Of a stretch of 64,000 nt of DNA, positions 10,203 through 19,977 are shown piece by piece. The stretch's first letter is position 1. The number at the start of each line of letters is the position of its first letter. The translations under genes and the position numbers were made by a program. Source of the stretch: Denitrificimonas caeni DSM 24390 (lineage in GTDB: Bacteria; Pseudomonadota; Gammaproteobacteria; Pseudomonadales; Pseudomonadaceae); NCBI RefSeq assembly GCF_000421765.1, contig NZ_ATXQ01000004.1:248001-312000 (forward strand), given 5' to 3'. The notes beneath the pieces were generated by a model. The model was not told where the DNA came from and searched no databases. It worked only from the letters and a program-made list of their open reading frames with translations.

Positions 10203-11731
10203 GCTAAATCGTCAATCCAACGCTGTTGTAAGGCGGTTTTCGCACCTTGTGGTGGTGTGCCTTGATGGCAAGTTAAGTCTTTAACGGTCAGGCCTATGGC
10301 CAATAGTCGATCGCGTAAATGTTTGAGTTCATGATCAATAAACTCTGCAGTCGCAATTTTTTGTGCCCAGAGTTGACTGGAAATACAGCCATCTTGCAAG
10401 CTGGCTTGAATATGCAGAGGACCGAGCGGTTCAAGATCGAAGCTCAAGTCAATTTTCCAGACTGAAGAGACAGCTTGATCGGCTTGCTGTTTGGCAGACT
10501 CCTCATGCTGAAATTTTAATTGGATGGGTACCATGTGTTGCAGGTCACGAGCAGGAACTTCCAGCTGCCATACCGTCACTTGGCTACCATCACTCAGTGT
10601 TTGTGTTTGTCCTAAGCTAGAAAGCTGGTGCGTTTGCAGACGAGAGACTGCTGCAGCGGCTAAACGTAGCATCGCACCTAGATCATCTGGATTGTCTAAG
10701 AGCTGTAGCAAGCCGCTTGGTAAAGGAAAACGCATGGCTTGTTCACGCATCTGCAACTTACTGCCACCTAATAGTTGTTCGCGCATGAGGCTGGGGAGTG
10801 CTTGCGCTAACAAAGCGCTTTGCGAGGCAGTAAGGCTTTGACTGCTGCTAGGCAACAGTGGGAGTAATTGCCCAATTAAGCGCAACAGATTCGCTTTGAT
10901 ATCTTGTTGTGTACTGTCTAAAGCGCCATTCGCTAAGCGATTTTCCATTTGTGCGCCGCTATTAAGCAAGGCTTGCGCGAGCTTTTTAGGATCAGATAGC
11001 TGGCTCAGTTCGGGCATACTGGACAGTAGTTGTTGAATGATTTTTTGCGTTTCCGGAGAAAGATTGCTTAACGATATCGTATTTAAACCTTGGAACAGTT
11101 GCTGTAAAGAGCCTTGTTGGCTGAATTGTGTTTGCAGTTCTTGATTGACAGCTAAAGGCTCTAAACGAACACTTAAAGGTTGGAAAGTTATTTGCTGGGC
11201 ATGATCAATACGGGCATTCAATATGCTGTTCAGTGGTAATGATTTGGCGCTATCAAGTTGTAATTGTTGCCCTGCCAAAGCGCTATTGGACACGCTAATA
11301 ATAATTTTAAAGCCACCTTGCGGATTAACCTCGACTTGGGTCACTTTGCCTTGTAATAACGTGCCAGGTGCAAGTAAAGCGGTATCAATTCGATTGGCAA
11401 TGATGGCTTTATCATTGGCGAGCAGATTAAATGTAAGTTGTTGAGCGGATAATGCTGTAACGGTCAGGTTGTTACCTACCGCAATCGGTTGTGTGGTCTG
11501 AGCCTCTATCGTACGGTACTGACCATTAGGTAACGACAGTTTCAATAGCACTTGGAAAGCTTGCTGAGCTTCACGTAAGGCAAGAACTTGAGCTTGTGTA
11601 GAGTCACCGACCTTTAGTTGTGCAGGTAATGCTTGCAGTAGTTGTAAACTATTGGCGTTAGCTGGCGCTACGGGGCGTTGCGCGTTTGGAATGCTCGCAG
11701 AAGGGCGGGTTGAAGAGATTTCATTGGCCAT
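10199..11731 (-). CDS. FliK-like flagellar hook-length control domain protein
   Basis: A 510-residue Gln/Leu/Ser-rich protein. The N-terminal two thirds is low-complexity, with many Gln-Gln-Leu repeats. The C-terminal ~100 residues resemble the FliK C-domain that contacts FlhB: a globular region with VWQLEVPARD, IDLSFDLEPLGPLHIQASL and a final LTVKDLTC. It is the first gene of a two-gene minus-strand unit with the FlhB-like gene. It is far from a flagellar cluster, although fleSR is about 32 kb away. The canonical fliK is usually elsewhere, so this is a second, diverged copy with an unknown task. Confidence 0.8.
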   Translation of the reverse strand: MANEISSTRPSASIPNAQRPVAPANANSLQLLQALPAQLKVGDSTQAQVLALREAQQAFQVLLKLSLPNGQYRTIEAQTTQPIAVGNNLTVTALSAQQLTFNLLANDKAIIANRIDTALLAPGTLLQGKVTQVEVNPQGGFKIIISVSNSALAGQQLQLDSAKSLPLNSILNARIDHAQQITFQPLSVRLEPLAVNQELQTQFSQQGSLQQLFQGLNTISLSNLSPETQKIIQQLLSSMPELSQLSDPKKLAQALLNSGAQMENRLANGALDSTQQDIKANLLRLIGQLLPLLPSSSQSLTASQSALLAQALPSLMREQLLGGSKLQMREQAMRFPLPSGLLQLLDNPDDLGAMLRLAAAAVSRLQTHQLSSLGQTQTLSDGSQVTVWQLEVPARDLQHMVPIQLKFQHEESAKQQADQAVSSVWKIDLSFDLEPLGPLHIQASLQDGCISSQLWAQKIATAEFIDHELKHLRDRLLAIGLTVKDLTCHQGTPPQGAKTALQQRWIDDLA

Positions 11732-11781
11732 TTCGTTTGCAACCTATTGTAAATGCCTGCCGCGCTGCTCGTGCAGCTGTG

Positions 11782-11813
11782 TATAATCGCGACTCTTTAG
11801 ACGCGACTCTTTA
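11782..11813 (+). promoter_or_regulatory. Putative -10 box and tandem repeat upstream of ccmA
   Basis: A perfect TATAAT at 11782-11787 is followed by two copies of CGCGACTCTTTA (11788-11799 and 11802-11813), 14 bases apart. No good -35 box stands at the right distance. The copies could bind a regulator or lie in the ccmA leader. Sequence seen directly, role inferred. Confidence 0.4.
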
Positions 11814-11877
11814 AAACGTCTGCTTGGCAGTATAACTGCTCTGCTGAAATTGACTGGAAACTTTTGCTGAAGGCGAC

Positions 11878-12519
11878 GTGTTTGTGACAGAAGCTTATCT
11901 TGAAACGGTTGATTTAGCCTGCGAGCGTGACTGGCGCCTATTGTTTGAGCGCTTAAATGTTCGCGTGCAGCCGGGTGACATGCTGCAAGTCAGTGGCCCC
12001 AATGGCAGTGGTAAAACCAGTTTGCTGCGCTTGCTGTCTGGATTGATGCATCCGAGTGCTGGCGATGTGTTAATTAAAGGCGAGAGTATTCAGCAGCAAC
12101 GCGGTGAGCTGGCGCGCAACTTGTTGTGGCTTGGGCATGCAGCGGGCATTAAAGGGTTGCTGACGGCAGAAGAAAACTTAAGTTGGCTCGCGGCCTTACA
12201 TCATGGCGCCAGTCGCGAACAAATTTGGCAAGCGCTGGCGGATGTCGGCCTGAAAGGCTTTGAAGATGTACCTTGTCACACCTTGTCTGCCGGCCAGCAA
12301 CGCCGCGTTGCTTTAGCCCGACTTTATTTAGACGCTCCGGCTTTGTGGATTCTTGATGAGCCCTTTACCGCTTTAGATAAACAAGCTGTGACACAGTTGG
12401 AGCGCCATTTAGCGCAGCACTGTGAGCAGGGTGGCATGGTGATCTTTACTACTCACCATCACTTGCAAGACCGTCCAGCAACATTTCGCGAACTTGATTT
12501 AGGACAGACTGCTTTATGA
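11878..12519 (+). CDS. ccmA: Heme exporter ATP-binding protein CcmA
   Basis: ATPase of the CcmABCD complex, which releases holo-CcmE for heme delivery to apocytochrome c. The 213 residues hold a Walker A (GPNGSGKTS, 40-48), the ABC signature LSAGQQRR and Walker B LWILDEPF with the catalytic Glu. GTG at 11878 is used as start; a second in-frame GTG at 11884 is also possible, with GAAGG at 11869-11873 serving either. It overlaps ccmB by four bases and is the first gene of the ccm operon. Confidence 0.95.
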   Translation: MFVTEAYLETVDLACERDWRLLFERLNVRVQPGDMLQVSGPNGSGKTSLLRLLSGLMHPSAGDVLIKGESIQQQRGELARNLLWLGHAAGIKGLLTAEENLSWLAALHHGASREQIWQALADVGLKGFEDVPCHTLSAGQQRRVALARLYLDAPALWILDEPFTALDKQAVTQLERHLAQHCEQGGMVIFTTHHHLQDRPATFRELDLGQTAL

Positions 12520-13187
12520 GTAATGTCTTTACCCTGTTGCTTGTACGGGAAACACGTTTGATGTTTCGACGACCGGCTGAGTTGGTGAATCCATTGGTAT
12601 TTTTTTCCATCGTGATTGCCTTGTTTCCATTGGCAGTTGGCCCAGAATCGCAATTATTGCAAACCATTTCCCCAGGTTTGCTCTGGGTGGCAGCCTTGCT
12701 CGCGGTCTTGTTATCATTGGACGGATTATTTCGCAGTGATTTTGAGGATGGCTCGCTTGAGCAATGGGTCGTTTCGCCGCATCCGTTAGTGGTGATGGTT
12801 CTTGCTAAGGTGCTGGCGCATTGGCTGTATTGTGGTTTGGCATTGGTGATGTTGTCACCCTTGTTGGCCTTGATGTTAGGCCTGCCAACGCAGCACATAC
12901 CGACTTTATTATTGTCACTGTTATTAGGTACACCGGTATTGAGTTTGCTTGGCGCAGTCGGTGCGGCCTTGACCGTAGGTTTAAAGCGCGGCGGAATATT
13001 ATTGGCATTGTTGATTTTACCGTTATACATTCCCGTGCTGATTTTAGGCAGCGGGGTGATTCAAGCGGCTTTGCAAGGACTGCCAACCACCGGTTACCTG
13101 TTATGGATGGCCAGTTTGACCATGTTGACTCTGACGCTAGCACCGTTTGCGATTGCTGCGGGTTTGCGCATCAGTGTGGCGGAATAA
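12516..13187 (+). CDS. ccmB: Heme exporter membrane protein CcmB
   Basis: Membrane subunit of the CcmABCD ABC complex in cytochrome c maturation. The 223 residues contain six hydrophobic helices and the family motifs near the N terminus ([20 protein letters not shown]) and after helix two ([13 protein letters not shown]). It overlaps ccmA by four bases (ATGA), as elsewhere in the operon. The length is normal for CcmB (about 220). Confidence 0.95.
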   Translation: MSNVFTLLLVRETRLMFRRPAELVNPLVFFSIVIALFPLAVGPESQLLQTISPGLLWVAALLAVLLSLDGLFRSDFEDGSLEQWVVSPHPLVVMVLAKVLAHWLYCGLALVMLSPLLALMLGLPTQHIPTLLLSLLLGTPVLSLLGAVGAALTVGLKRGGILLALLILPLYIPVLILGSGVIQAALQGLPTTGYLLWMASLTMLTLTLAPFAIAAGLRISVAE

Positions 13188-13288
13188 AGTGTGTAACAAA
13201 TTGAATGCGGCATGATAAAAACCTTGGCAGATCAGCACTAAGGTTGTCATGCAAGACATAATTGAATTGAATAACTGTGAGTATCTCG

Positions 13289-14044
13289 ATGAATTGGACG
13301 TGGTTTCACAAACTGGGCTCGCCAAAGTGGTTTTACGAAATCAGCGGACGCTGGTTGCCGTGGTTGAGCATCAGTGCAGCTTTGTTGATTCTGGTTGGCG
13401 CGGTGATGGGCTTGGCCTTTGCCCCACCTGATTATCAGCAGGGCAATAGTTTTCGGATTATTTATATCCATGTTCCTGCCGCTTTTTTAGCGCAATCGAC
13501 GTATATCTCGCTGGCAATTGCCGGCATCGTCGGCTTAGTCTGGAAAATGAAAATTGCCGATGTTGCAGTTCAGCAAGCTGCGCCGATTGGTGCCTGGATG
13601 ACGGTTATTGCGCTGCTGACGGGTGCCGTTTGGGGTAAGCCAACTTGGGGCGCGTGGTGGGTGTGGGATGCACGTCTGACTGCGATGCTGATTTTATTGT
13701 TTTTATATTTCGGAATTATTGCTTTAGGGCATGCCATCACCAATCGTGACAGCGCAGCAAAAGCCTGCGCTATTTTAGCGATTGTCGGTGTTGTTAATAT
13801 TCCCATCATCAAGTACTCGGTAGACTGGTGGAATACGTTGCACCAGCCCGCGACTTTTACCATTACGGAAAAGCCTGCGATGCCGATGGAAATGTGGTTG
13901 CCGCTGTTGATCATGACGATTGGTTTTTATTGTTTTTTCGCCGCAGTGCTATTGATGCGTATGCGTATTGAAGTGTTGCGCCGTGAGTCGCGCACACGTT
14001 GGGCGCAAGCTGAAGTGGCACGGCAGATTGGGAGAAGCGCATGA
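13289..14044 (+). CDS. ccmC: Heme exporter/handling protein CcmC
   Basis: Heme-handling protein that loads heme onto CcmE in the periplasm. The 251-residue protein has six membrane helices and the tryptophan-rich WWD motif ([12 protein letters not shown]), with a conserved His in the flanking periplasmic loops. I use the ATG at 13289, which gives the family start [12 protein letters not shown]; a GTG four codons upstream (13277) is also open. It overlaps ccmD by four bases. The 101-base gap after ccmB is the only sizeable gap in the operon before ccmI. Confidence 0.95.
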   Translation: MNWTWFHKLGSPKWFYEISGRWLPWLSISAALLILVGAVMGLAFAPPDYQQGNSFRIIYIHVPAAFLAQSTYISLAIAGIVGLVWKMKIADVAVQQAAPIGAWMTVIALLTGAVWGKPTWGAWWVWDARLTAMLILLFLYFGIIALGHAITNRDSAAKACAILAIVGVVNIPIIKYSVDWWNTLHQPATFTITEKPAMPMEMWLPLLIMTIGFYCFFAAVLLMRMRIEVLRRESRTRWAQAEVARQIGRSA

Positions 14045-14217
14045 GTTTTGATTCGTTTTCTGAGTTTTTAGCGATGGGTAATCACGGCGTATACGTGTGG
14101 TCGTCGTACGGCATCAGTTTTGTAATCTTATTATTGAATGTGGCTCTACCCATCTTAGCCCGTCAACGTTATTTGAAAAATGAGGCGCGTCGTTTGCGTC
14201 GGGAGGCTCAACAGTGA
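14041..14217 (+). CDS. ccmD: Heme exporter protein CcmD
   Basis: A 58-residue single-span membrane protein with the CcmD pattern: FAMGxHGxYVW near the N terminus (here [16 protein letters not shown]), one hydrophobic helix (about 24-40), then a basic cytoplasmic tail ([15 protein letters not shown]). It helps release holo-CcmE from CcmABC. It overlaps ccmC (ATGA) and ccmE (GTGA) by four bases each, which fixes both ends. Confidence 0.95.
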   Translation: MSFDSFSEFLAMGNHGVYVWSSYGISFVILLLNVALPILARQRYLKNEARRLRREAQQ

Positions 14218-14681
14218 ATCCGGTTCGTAAAAAACGTCTAATTATTATCGTTGCCATTTTGTTAGGAGTGGCAGCAACCGTTGGCCTAGGCCTGACAGCC
14301 TTACAACAAAACATCAATTTATTTTACACCCCAACCCAGATTGCTAACGGCGAGGCACCACAAGGCGCGCGTATTCGTGCTGGTGGCCTAGTGAAAGAAG
14401 GCTCGCTGACCCGTAGTGAAGATTCGTTGACGGTTGATTTTGTCGTGACTGACGGTGATGCCGACACCGGTATTCAATACCGCGGCATCCTGCCTGACTT
14501 GTTCCGCGAGGGGCAGGGCATTGTTGCTTTAGGTCGTTTAAATGAGAACGGCGTATTGATCGCTGATGAAGTACTGGCCAAGCATGATGAAAACTACATG
14601 CCGCCTGAAGTCAGCAGCGCCTTAGAAAAAACCGGCATGCTGAAACATTATGAAGATGGCCAAAAGGAAGCAAGAAAATGA
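14214..14681 (+). CDS. ccmE: Cytochrome c maturation heme chaperone CcmE
   Basis: Periplasmic heme chaperone that binds heme covalently through a histidine. The 155 residues have an N-terminal anchor (about 8-30), an OB-fold domain, and the heme-binding HDENYMP motif with His124. The start is GTG, overlapping the ccmD stop as GTGA. Length and motifs are normal. It passes heme to CcmF, the next gene, which it overlaps by four bases. Confidence 0.96.
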   Translation: MNPVRKKRLIIIVAILLGVAATVGLGLTALQQNINLFYTPTQIANGEAPQGARIRAGGLVKEGSLTRSEDSLTVDFVVTDGDADTGIQYRGILPDLFREGQGIVALGRLNENGVLIADEVLAKHDENYMPPEVSSALEKTGMLKHYEDGQKEARK

Positions 14682-16681
14682 GTAATGCGGCGTTGTTTGT
14701 GCCGGAGTTGGGACACTTAGCAATGATTCTTGCTTTGTGTTTTGCTGTGGTGCAGTCATTTTTTCCTTTGGTTGGCGCATGGCGCGGCGATCATAAATGG
14801 ATGAGCCTCGGCCAGCCAGCCGCTTGGGGACAGTTCTTGTTTCTGGCGTTTGCGTTTGGTTGTTTGACTTGGTCATTTATGGCCGATGATTTCTCGGTGG
14901 CTTACACCGCATCTAACTCCAACAGTGCGCTGCCTTGGTTTTACAAGTTCAGCGCAGTGTGGGGGGCGCATGAAGGCTCCTTGCTGTTATGGGCGCTGAT
15001 TTTGTCGGGCTGGACCTTTGCCGTGGCGATTTTCTCACGTCAACTACCAGAAGAAATGCTGGCGCGAGTCCTGTCGGTAATGGGCATGGTCAGTGTTGGC
15101 TTCTTATTGTTCTTGATCGTGACCTCCAATCCGTTTGAGCGTTTATTGCCACAAATGCCGCTTGATGGTCGCGACCTTAACCCTCTGCTACAAGACTTTG
15201 GCTTGGTCGTACACCCGCCAATGTTGTACATGGGCTATGTCGGCTTCTCAGTTGCTTTTGCCTTTGCTATTGCTGCATTACTCGGCGGTAAGCTGGATGC
15301 AGCTTGGGCGCGCTGGTCACGTCCGTGGACATTAGTGGCTTGGGCGTTTTTAGGCATAGGTATTGGCCTTGGCTCTTGGTGGGCCTACTACGAACTCGGT
15401 TGGGGCGGCTGGTGGTTCTGGGATCCAGTAGAAAACGCGTCCTTTATGCCTTGGCTCGTCGGTACGGCACTGATTCACTCATTGGCAGTGACGGAAAAGC
15501 GTGGTGTCTTTAAGAACTGGACCGTGTTGTTGGCGATTGCAGCCTTCTCATTGAGCTTGCTTGGTACTTTCTTAGTACGTTCCGGCGTACTGACCTCAGT
15601 ACACGCCTTTGCTGCTGACCCTGAGCGCGGTGTATTTATCTTGGTGTTCTTGCTGGTGGTTGTAGGTGCATCCTTAACCTTGTTTGTGATGCGCGCGCCG
15701 GTAGTGAAAAGTAAAGTAGGTTTTGGTTTCTGGTCAAAAGAAACGCTACTGCTGATCAATAACATCATTTTAGTCGTGGCTACCGCGATGGTGCTGTTGG
15801 GTACGCTGTATCCGCTGATTCTTGACTCCTTAACCGGCGCTAAGCTGTCGGTCGGCCCTCCGTACTTTAATGCGCTGTTTGTTCCTTTAATGGCGATCTT
15901 AATGCTGACCATGGGTATCGGCGTGACCACACGCTGGAAGAACACGCCAGGTCAGTGGCTGATTAAAATGCTTGGCCCAGTATTGCTACTCAGCGCGGTC
16001 TTAAGCGTTGCGGGCAGTCTGTTGTACCGTGATTTCAATATCGCCGTGCTTGGCTTGTTCTTTATCTGTGCTTGGGTGTTGCTCGCTGGTGCGCGCGATA
16101 TCCTCGATAAAACCCGACACAAAGGCCTCTTCAAAGGCATGCGTTCATTGACTCGCAGCTATTGGGGCATGCAGTTGGGCCACCTCGGTATGGTGTTGAT
16201 GGCTGTTGGTGTGGTGTTATCCAGCCAATACAGTGATGAGCGCGACTTGAAGATGGCACCTGGTGATTCTCTAGAAATGGCCGGTTACCGTTTCGTCTTT
16301 GAAGGTGCTGAGCATTACGAAGGTCCTAACTTTATTTCTGATAAAGGCAGTGTCCGCGTCTTTGAAGGCAAGCGTGAAATTGCGCTGCTGCACCCAGAAA
16401 AACGCCTCTATGTCGTGCAGCAAATGCCAATGACCGAAGCAGGTATTGATGCCGGCTTCACTCGCGACTTATATGTCGCGATGGGCGAGCCGCTGGAAAA
16501 TGGTGCGTGGGCGATACGTGTACACATCAAGCCGTTTGTGCGCTGGATTTGGCTGGGTGCGTTATTGACAGGTCTGGGCGGATTCCTTTCCGCAATGGAT
16601 CGCCGTTACCGCGTGAAGGTCACCAAGAAAGTGAAAGACACGCTTAACCTGACTGAAAAAGGGCAGAGCGCACATGTCTAG
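14678..16681 (+). CDS. ccmF: Cytochrome c heme lyase subunit CcmF
   Basis: Large membrane subunit of the heme lyase that attaches heme to apocytochrome c. The 667 residues form many membrane helices (about 15), with a WWD heme-handling motif in [15 protein letters not shown] and conserved periplasmic His residues (for example in WGAHEGS and VVHPPMLY). The length is usual for Pseudomonas CcmF. It overlaps ccmE by four bases and ccmG by eight. Confidence 0.96.
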   Translation: MSNAALFVPELGHLAMILALCFAVVQSFFPLVGAWRGDHKWMSLGQPAAWGQFLFLAFAFGCLTWSFMADDFSVAYTASNSNSALPWFYKFSAVWGAHEGSLLLWALILSGWTFAVAIFSRQLPEEMLARVLSVMGMVSVGFLLFLIVTSNPFERLLPQMPLDGRDLNPLLQDFGLVVHPPMLYMGYVGFSVAFAFAIAALLGGKLDAAWARWSRPWTLVAWAFLGIGIGLGSWWAYYELGWGGWWFWDPVENASFMPWLVGTALIHSLAVTEKRGVFKNWTVLLAIAAFSLSLLGTFLVRSGVLTSVHAFAADPERGVFILVFLLVVVGASLTLFVMRAPVVKSKVGFGFWSKETLLLINNIILVVATAMVLLGTLYPLILDSLTGAKLSVGPPYFNALFVPLMAILMLTMGIGVTTRWKNTPGQWLIKMLGPVLLLSAVLSVAGSLLYRDFNIAVLGLFFICAWVLLAGARDILDKTRHKGLFKGMRSLTRSYWGMQLGHLGMVLMAVGVVLSSQYSDERDLKMAPGDSLEMAGYRFVFEGAEHYEGPNFISDKGSVRVFEGKREIALLHPEKRLYVVQQMPMTEAGIDAGFTRDLYVAMGEPLENGAWAIRVHIKPFVRWIWLGALLTGLGGFLSAMDRRYRVKVTKKVKDTLNLTEKGQSAHV

Positions 16682-17213
16682 AGGACGTTTAATCGCCGTA
16701 TTTGGCGTACTGCTAGGGGTGGCATTATTTGCCGCGATGGCGCTGTTTGGTATCAACAATGATCCAAGCGAATTACCTTCAGCGTTAATCGGTAAGCCTT
16801 TTCCAGAGTTTTCTACCAACTCAGTTGATGATGCTGATGCAGTGATTACCCGCGAGGACTTATTAGGCCGCGCGGCCTTAGTCAACGTTTGGGCAACTTG
16901 GTGTGTCTCCTGCAAAGTTGAGCACCCAGTACTCAATGACTTAGCCAAACAGGGCGTGGTGATTCACGGCGTCAACTACAAAGACAACAACGCTGATGCG
17001 CAGCGCTGGCTCAAGGATTTTTTAAACCCTTACCAGCTCAACATCAGTGATCCGAAAGGCACTCTTGGTTTAAATCTCGGTGTCTATGGCGCGCCGGAAA
17101 CCTTTCTGATTGATAAGAAAGGCATTATTCGCCACAAGTTTGTTGGTGTCGTGGATAAGCGAGTATGGCGTGAAAAGTTAGCGCCGATTTATCAGGAGTT
17201 AGTTGACGAATGA
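16674..17213 (+). CDS. ccmG: Thiol:disulfide interchange protein CcmG (DsbE)
   Basis: Membrane-anchored thioredoxin-like reductant that keeps the CXXCH cysteines of apocytochrome c reduced. The 179 residues have one N-terminal anchor (about 7-26) and a thioredoxin fold with active site WCVSC (Cys77, Cys80), followed by the GVYGAPETF segment with the conserved cis-proline. It overlaps ccmF by eight bases and ccmH by four. Its redox partner (DsbD/CcdA type) is not in this window. Confidence 0.95.
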   Translation: MSRGRLIAVFGVLLGVALFAAMALFGINNDPSELPSALIGKPFPEFSTNSVDDADAVITREDLLGRAALVNVWATWCVSCKVEHPVLNDLAKQGVVIHGVNYKDNNADAQRWLKDFLNPYQLNISDPKGTLGLNLGVYGAPETFLIDKKGIIRHKFVGVVDKRVWREKLAPIYQELVDE

Positions 17214-17683
17214 AGCGCTTTATTTATGCCCTCGGTTTAACCCTGGCATGCTTCGGCACGGCGCAGGCATCAATTGATACCTATGAGTTCTCCACTCAAG
17301 CGGAGCGCGATCGTTACCGTACGCTAGTGGAAGAGCTGCGTTGTCCAAAATGTCAGAATCAAAACATTGCCGATTCTGATGCGCCGATTGCCATGGACAT
17401 GCGTGATGAGATCTTTAAGAAACTCGAAGAAGGTCAAAGCAACGAGCAGATTGTTGAATTTCTGGTTGACCGCTACGGTGACTTTGTACGTTACAAACCA
17501 CCCGTTAACAAAAAAACGCTGATTCTCTGGTATGGCCCTGCTGCGTTCTTAACCTTTGGTTTTGCGATGGTTGCGATGATTGTTATCCGTCGTCGTCGCT
17601 CAACACGAACAGAACAAAATGAGCAGCAGCTGTCTAGCGATGAAAAAGCTCGCTTGTCAGACATTCTTAAGCAAGATAAGTAG
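17210..17683 (+). CDS. ccmH: Cytochrome c-type biogenesis protein CcmH (CcmL type)
   Basis: Periplasmic thiol oxidoreductase of the heme lyase. The 157 residues start with a cleavable signal peptide (about 1-20) and contain LRCPKCQNQN (Cys45, Cys48), the family active site. One C-terminal helix (about 103-125) follows, then a charged tail. The short form fits the split arrangement in which the TPR part is a separate gene, ccmI, next door. The apocytochrome is handled together with CcmF and CcmG. Confidence 0.95.
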   Translation: MKRFIYALGLTLACFGTAQASIDTYEFSTQAERDRYRTLVEELRCPKCQNQNIADSDAPIAMDMRDEIFKKLEEGQSNEQIVEFLVDRYGDFVRYKPPVNKKTLILWYGPAAFLTFGFAMVAMIVIRRRRSTRTEQNEQQLSSDEKARLSDILKQDK

Positions 17684-17697
17684 GATACCCCATCGTT

Positions 17698-18936
17698 ATG
17701 ACACAGTTTTGGATTTACGCCGCGCTACTATTGTTTGCAGCGTTGATGTTATTACTCTGGCCGGTACTGCGCGGTCGTAAAGATCAAGCTGAAGAAGATC
17801 GCACAGCACTCAATATTGCTTTGTATGAAGAGCACATTGCCGAACTCGAAGCACAGCACGCCAATGGTGCGCTGTCGGCAGATCAACTCAAAGAAGGGCG
17901 TCTTGAAGCCGACCGCGAGTTGCTTGACGACACTGATGTTGGCCGTCCTAAGCAGAGTGTAAACCTCGGTAATGCATTGCCTTTAATTGCCGCCCTGTTA
18001 GTGCCCATTGCCGGTTTAGGCTTGTATTTGCATTGGGGTGCCAGCGAAAAAGTTGAATTAACCCTGAGTCTTGCCGAGCAGCCAAAAACCGTTGAAGAAA
18101 TGATCAAGCGTCTAGAAGACACTGTGCGTTTGCAGCCAGAATCAGTTGATGCGTGGTACTTCTTAGGCCGTACTTATATGTCTGAGCAGCGTCCTAAAGA
18201 AGCTGCACATGCTTACGAGAAAACCATTGAGTTGGTTGGCCGTCAGCCTGATTTACTCGGGCAGTGGGCACAGGCGTTGTACTTTGCCAATGGCAATAAA
18301 TGGACGGCTGAACTGCAAAGTTTGCTTGACGAAGCATTAAGTCAAGACCCCAATGAAGCAACCAGCTTAGGTTTGCTGGGTATTGCCGCCTTTGAAGATA
18401 AGCGTTTCCAAGATGCGATTGATGCCTGGACACAGTTGTCTAAATCACTTGACCCACAAGACCCATCCTATCAAGCGATTCAGACCGGTATTGAACGTGC
18501 GCGTAGCAGTTTAGCTGAAACGCCACAGGCCAGCGCTGAGGCCAATGCCAGCCAGGATACAGCGACTGCTGAGCCTGCACCGGCGACAGTCAGTGATTAC
18601 AAACTGCTGGTTGATGTCACCATTAGCGATGAAGTGCTCAAGCAGGCAGCGGCCACTGATACTGTATTTGTTTTTGCCCGCGCTGAAAGTGGCCCGCCCA
18701 TGCCGCTCGCAGCTAAACGCCTCACCGTGGCTGATCTGCCAGCCAGCATTGCGCTGACGGATGAAGACTCCTTGCTGCCACAGTTAAAACTGTCCAGCAT
18801 TGGCCGGGTAAAACTGCAAGCCAGCGTTTCCAGCAGTGGCGATGCGATGCAAGCACAGTGGTCGAGCGAGTCGATTTTGATTGATGCCACAGAAGAGGGC
18901 GTTAAACACCCTTTACGGATTGATCAAAAGAACTAA
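17698..18936 (+). CDS. ccmI: Cytochrome c-type biogenesis protein CcmI
   Basis: Apocytochrome c chaperone and heme lyase partner. The 412 residues show an N-terminal membrane helix (2-20), a cytoplasmic loop rich in acidic residues (RTALNIALYEEHIAELE), a second helix (about 93-112), a periplasmic TPR region (about 130-265) and a C-terminal beta-rich domain (about 300-412) of the CcmI type. It ends the ccm operon and is followed by an 11-bp terminator hairpin. Confidence 0.93.
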   Translation: MTQFWIYAALLLFAALMLLLWPVLRGRKDQAEEDRTALNIALYEEHIAELEAQHANGALSADQLKEGRLEADRELLDDTDVGRPKQSVNLGNALPLIAALLVPIAGLGLYLHWGASEKVELTLSLAEQPKTVEEMIKRLEDTVRLQPESVDAWYFLGRTYMSEQRPKEAAHAYEKTIELVGRQPDLLGQWAQALYFANGNKWTAELQSLLDEALSQDPNEATSLGLLGIAAFEDKRFQDAIDAWTQLSKSLDPQDPSYQAIQTGIERARSSLAETPQASAEANASQDTATAEPAPATVSDYKLLVDVTISDEVLKQAAATDTVFVFARAESGPPMPLAAKRLTVADLPASIALTDEDSLLPQLKLSSIGRVKLQASVSSSGDAMQAQWSSESILIDATEEGVKHPLRIDQKN

Positions 18937-18954
18937 GTAAACCGAAGCTGTGCA

Positions 18955-18999
18955 ACTAAGCCGCTGACCTGTTGTAAGGATAAGCGGCTTAGTAGTTTT
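18955..18999 (+). terminator. Terminator of the ccm operon
   Basis: ACTAAGCCGCT (18955-18965) pairs perfectly with AGCGGCTTAGT (18983-18993) and is followed by AGTTTTT. The 11-bp stem starts 19 bases after the ccmI stop; the 17-base loop is on the long side. Confidence 0.8.
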
Positions 19000-19039
19000 T
19001 GCCTGTTAAGAAATGTCAGAAAATATTTGAGCATTGATC

Positions 19040-19546
19040 ATGACTAGAAAACTATTAACCGCCGAAGGCTACGCCAAACTTAAAGACGAACTGGAGTATC
19101 TGGTTCGTAAACACCGACCAGAAATCACCGAAATAGTCTCTTGGGCTGCCAGCCTCGGCGATCGCTCAGAAAACGCAGATTACCAATACAACAAACGCAA
19201 GCTGCGAGAGATCGACCGAAGAATCAGACACTTAACCAAATTGTTTGAAGTTGCAGAAATGGTTGAGTACAGCCCTGTACAAGAAGGCAAAGTCTACTTT
19301 GGCGCGTGGTGCGAGCTTGAGAATGATGACGGAAAAATTGTTCGGTTTCGTATCGTTGGTGATGAAGAGATTTTCGGCAATAACGATTACATCTCCCTCA
19401 AATCACCAATGGCCAAAGCCTGCTTAGGCAAAACAGTCGATGATGAAATAACTGTACACACCCCAAGCGGTGAAGTGCACTGGCACGTGGTTAAAATTGG
19501 GTACAACATCGAAAGCCAGCCTGATAGCGATACCAACTCAAACTAG
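19040..19546 (+). CDS. greB: Transcript cleavage factor GreB
   Basis: Rescues backtracked RNA polymerase by stimulating cleavage of the nascent RNA. The 168 residues have an N-terminal coiled coil with the two tip acidic residues in the segment SLGDRSENADY (Asp and Glu that hold the catalytic Mg), and a C-terminal FKBP-like domain. GreB rather than GreA is indicated by the RKLLTAEGYAKLKDELEYL start, the basic YQYNKRKLREIDRRIRHL patch and the length. ATG at 19040 is used; a TTG two codons upstream is open but unlikely. It is the last conserved gene before the cassette array. Confidence 0.94.
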   Translation: MTRKLLTAEGYAKLKDELEYLVRKHRPEITEIVSWAASLGDRSENADYQYNKRKLREIDRRIRHLTKLFEVAEMVEYSPVQEGKVYFGAWCELENDDGKIVRFRIVGDEEIFGNNDYISLKSPMAKACLGKTVDDEITVHTPSGEVHWHVVKIGYNIESQPDSDTNSN

Positions 19547-19977
19547 CTCATGTTTAAAGCATCATAAAAAGAAAACTTGTAGCTTGCAAAGCACTTGCGC
19601 TGATCCAGCGCGAATATAATCCAACAATATCGCTTTATTTAAACAAGCCCAGATCAGCCTTGGTCAACAGCGCCATGCTTGAGCGACATAGAATTGATTA
19701 AAATAATAACCAGCATGCTCGTTTACCCGTTGCAGCATGCACGCTTTTGCACAAAAAAATATACAAAGCCCTTTGAAAACATTAAGTTATAGCCCGCCTC
19801 GGCGTAATAGTAGGCATGGGCAAGGAGTGTTTTTGTGCATGCCTGTTTTACGGCCGTTATTTGAGTGGCTGGTGAGCTAAAAGACTAATGTAAACAATGG
19901 CTTACTTTTAGATAAATCAAGTAGGCCTAGCGGCGAAACGCGCATGCTTGCTAATATAATGTTATGAGGGCTAAGTT
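19547..19977. other. Non-coding boundary between greB and the cassette array
   Basis: These 431 bases contain no gene and no sign of an integron integrase on either strand. Four copies of GCATGC stand at 19713-19718, 19735-19740, 19837-19842 and 19942-19947. Just before the first cassette gene is TATAAT (19955-19960) followed at once by GTTATGA (19961-19967), which resembles a crossover triplet. The region could be a decayed attI/promoter region, which I cannot confirm. Confidence 0.45.
19955..19967 (+). promoter_or_regulatory. Possible -10 box and attI-like crossover point at the array start
   Basis: A consensus TATAAT abuts GTTATGA, the form expected at a cassette junction (compare GTTATGC and GTTATGT at downstream attC ends). 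No consensus -35 lies 16-18 bases upstream. It is offered as the candidate start of the array and possible cassette promoter; the evidence is short-motif only. Confidence 0.3.

Noticed and set aside
12449-13030. 193-codon antisense frame over ccmB
   Set aside because: Opposite strand of an obvious ccmB; low-complexity Asn/Lys composition expected for an antisense shadow.
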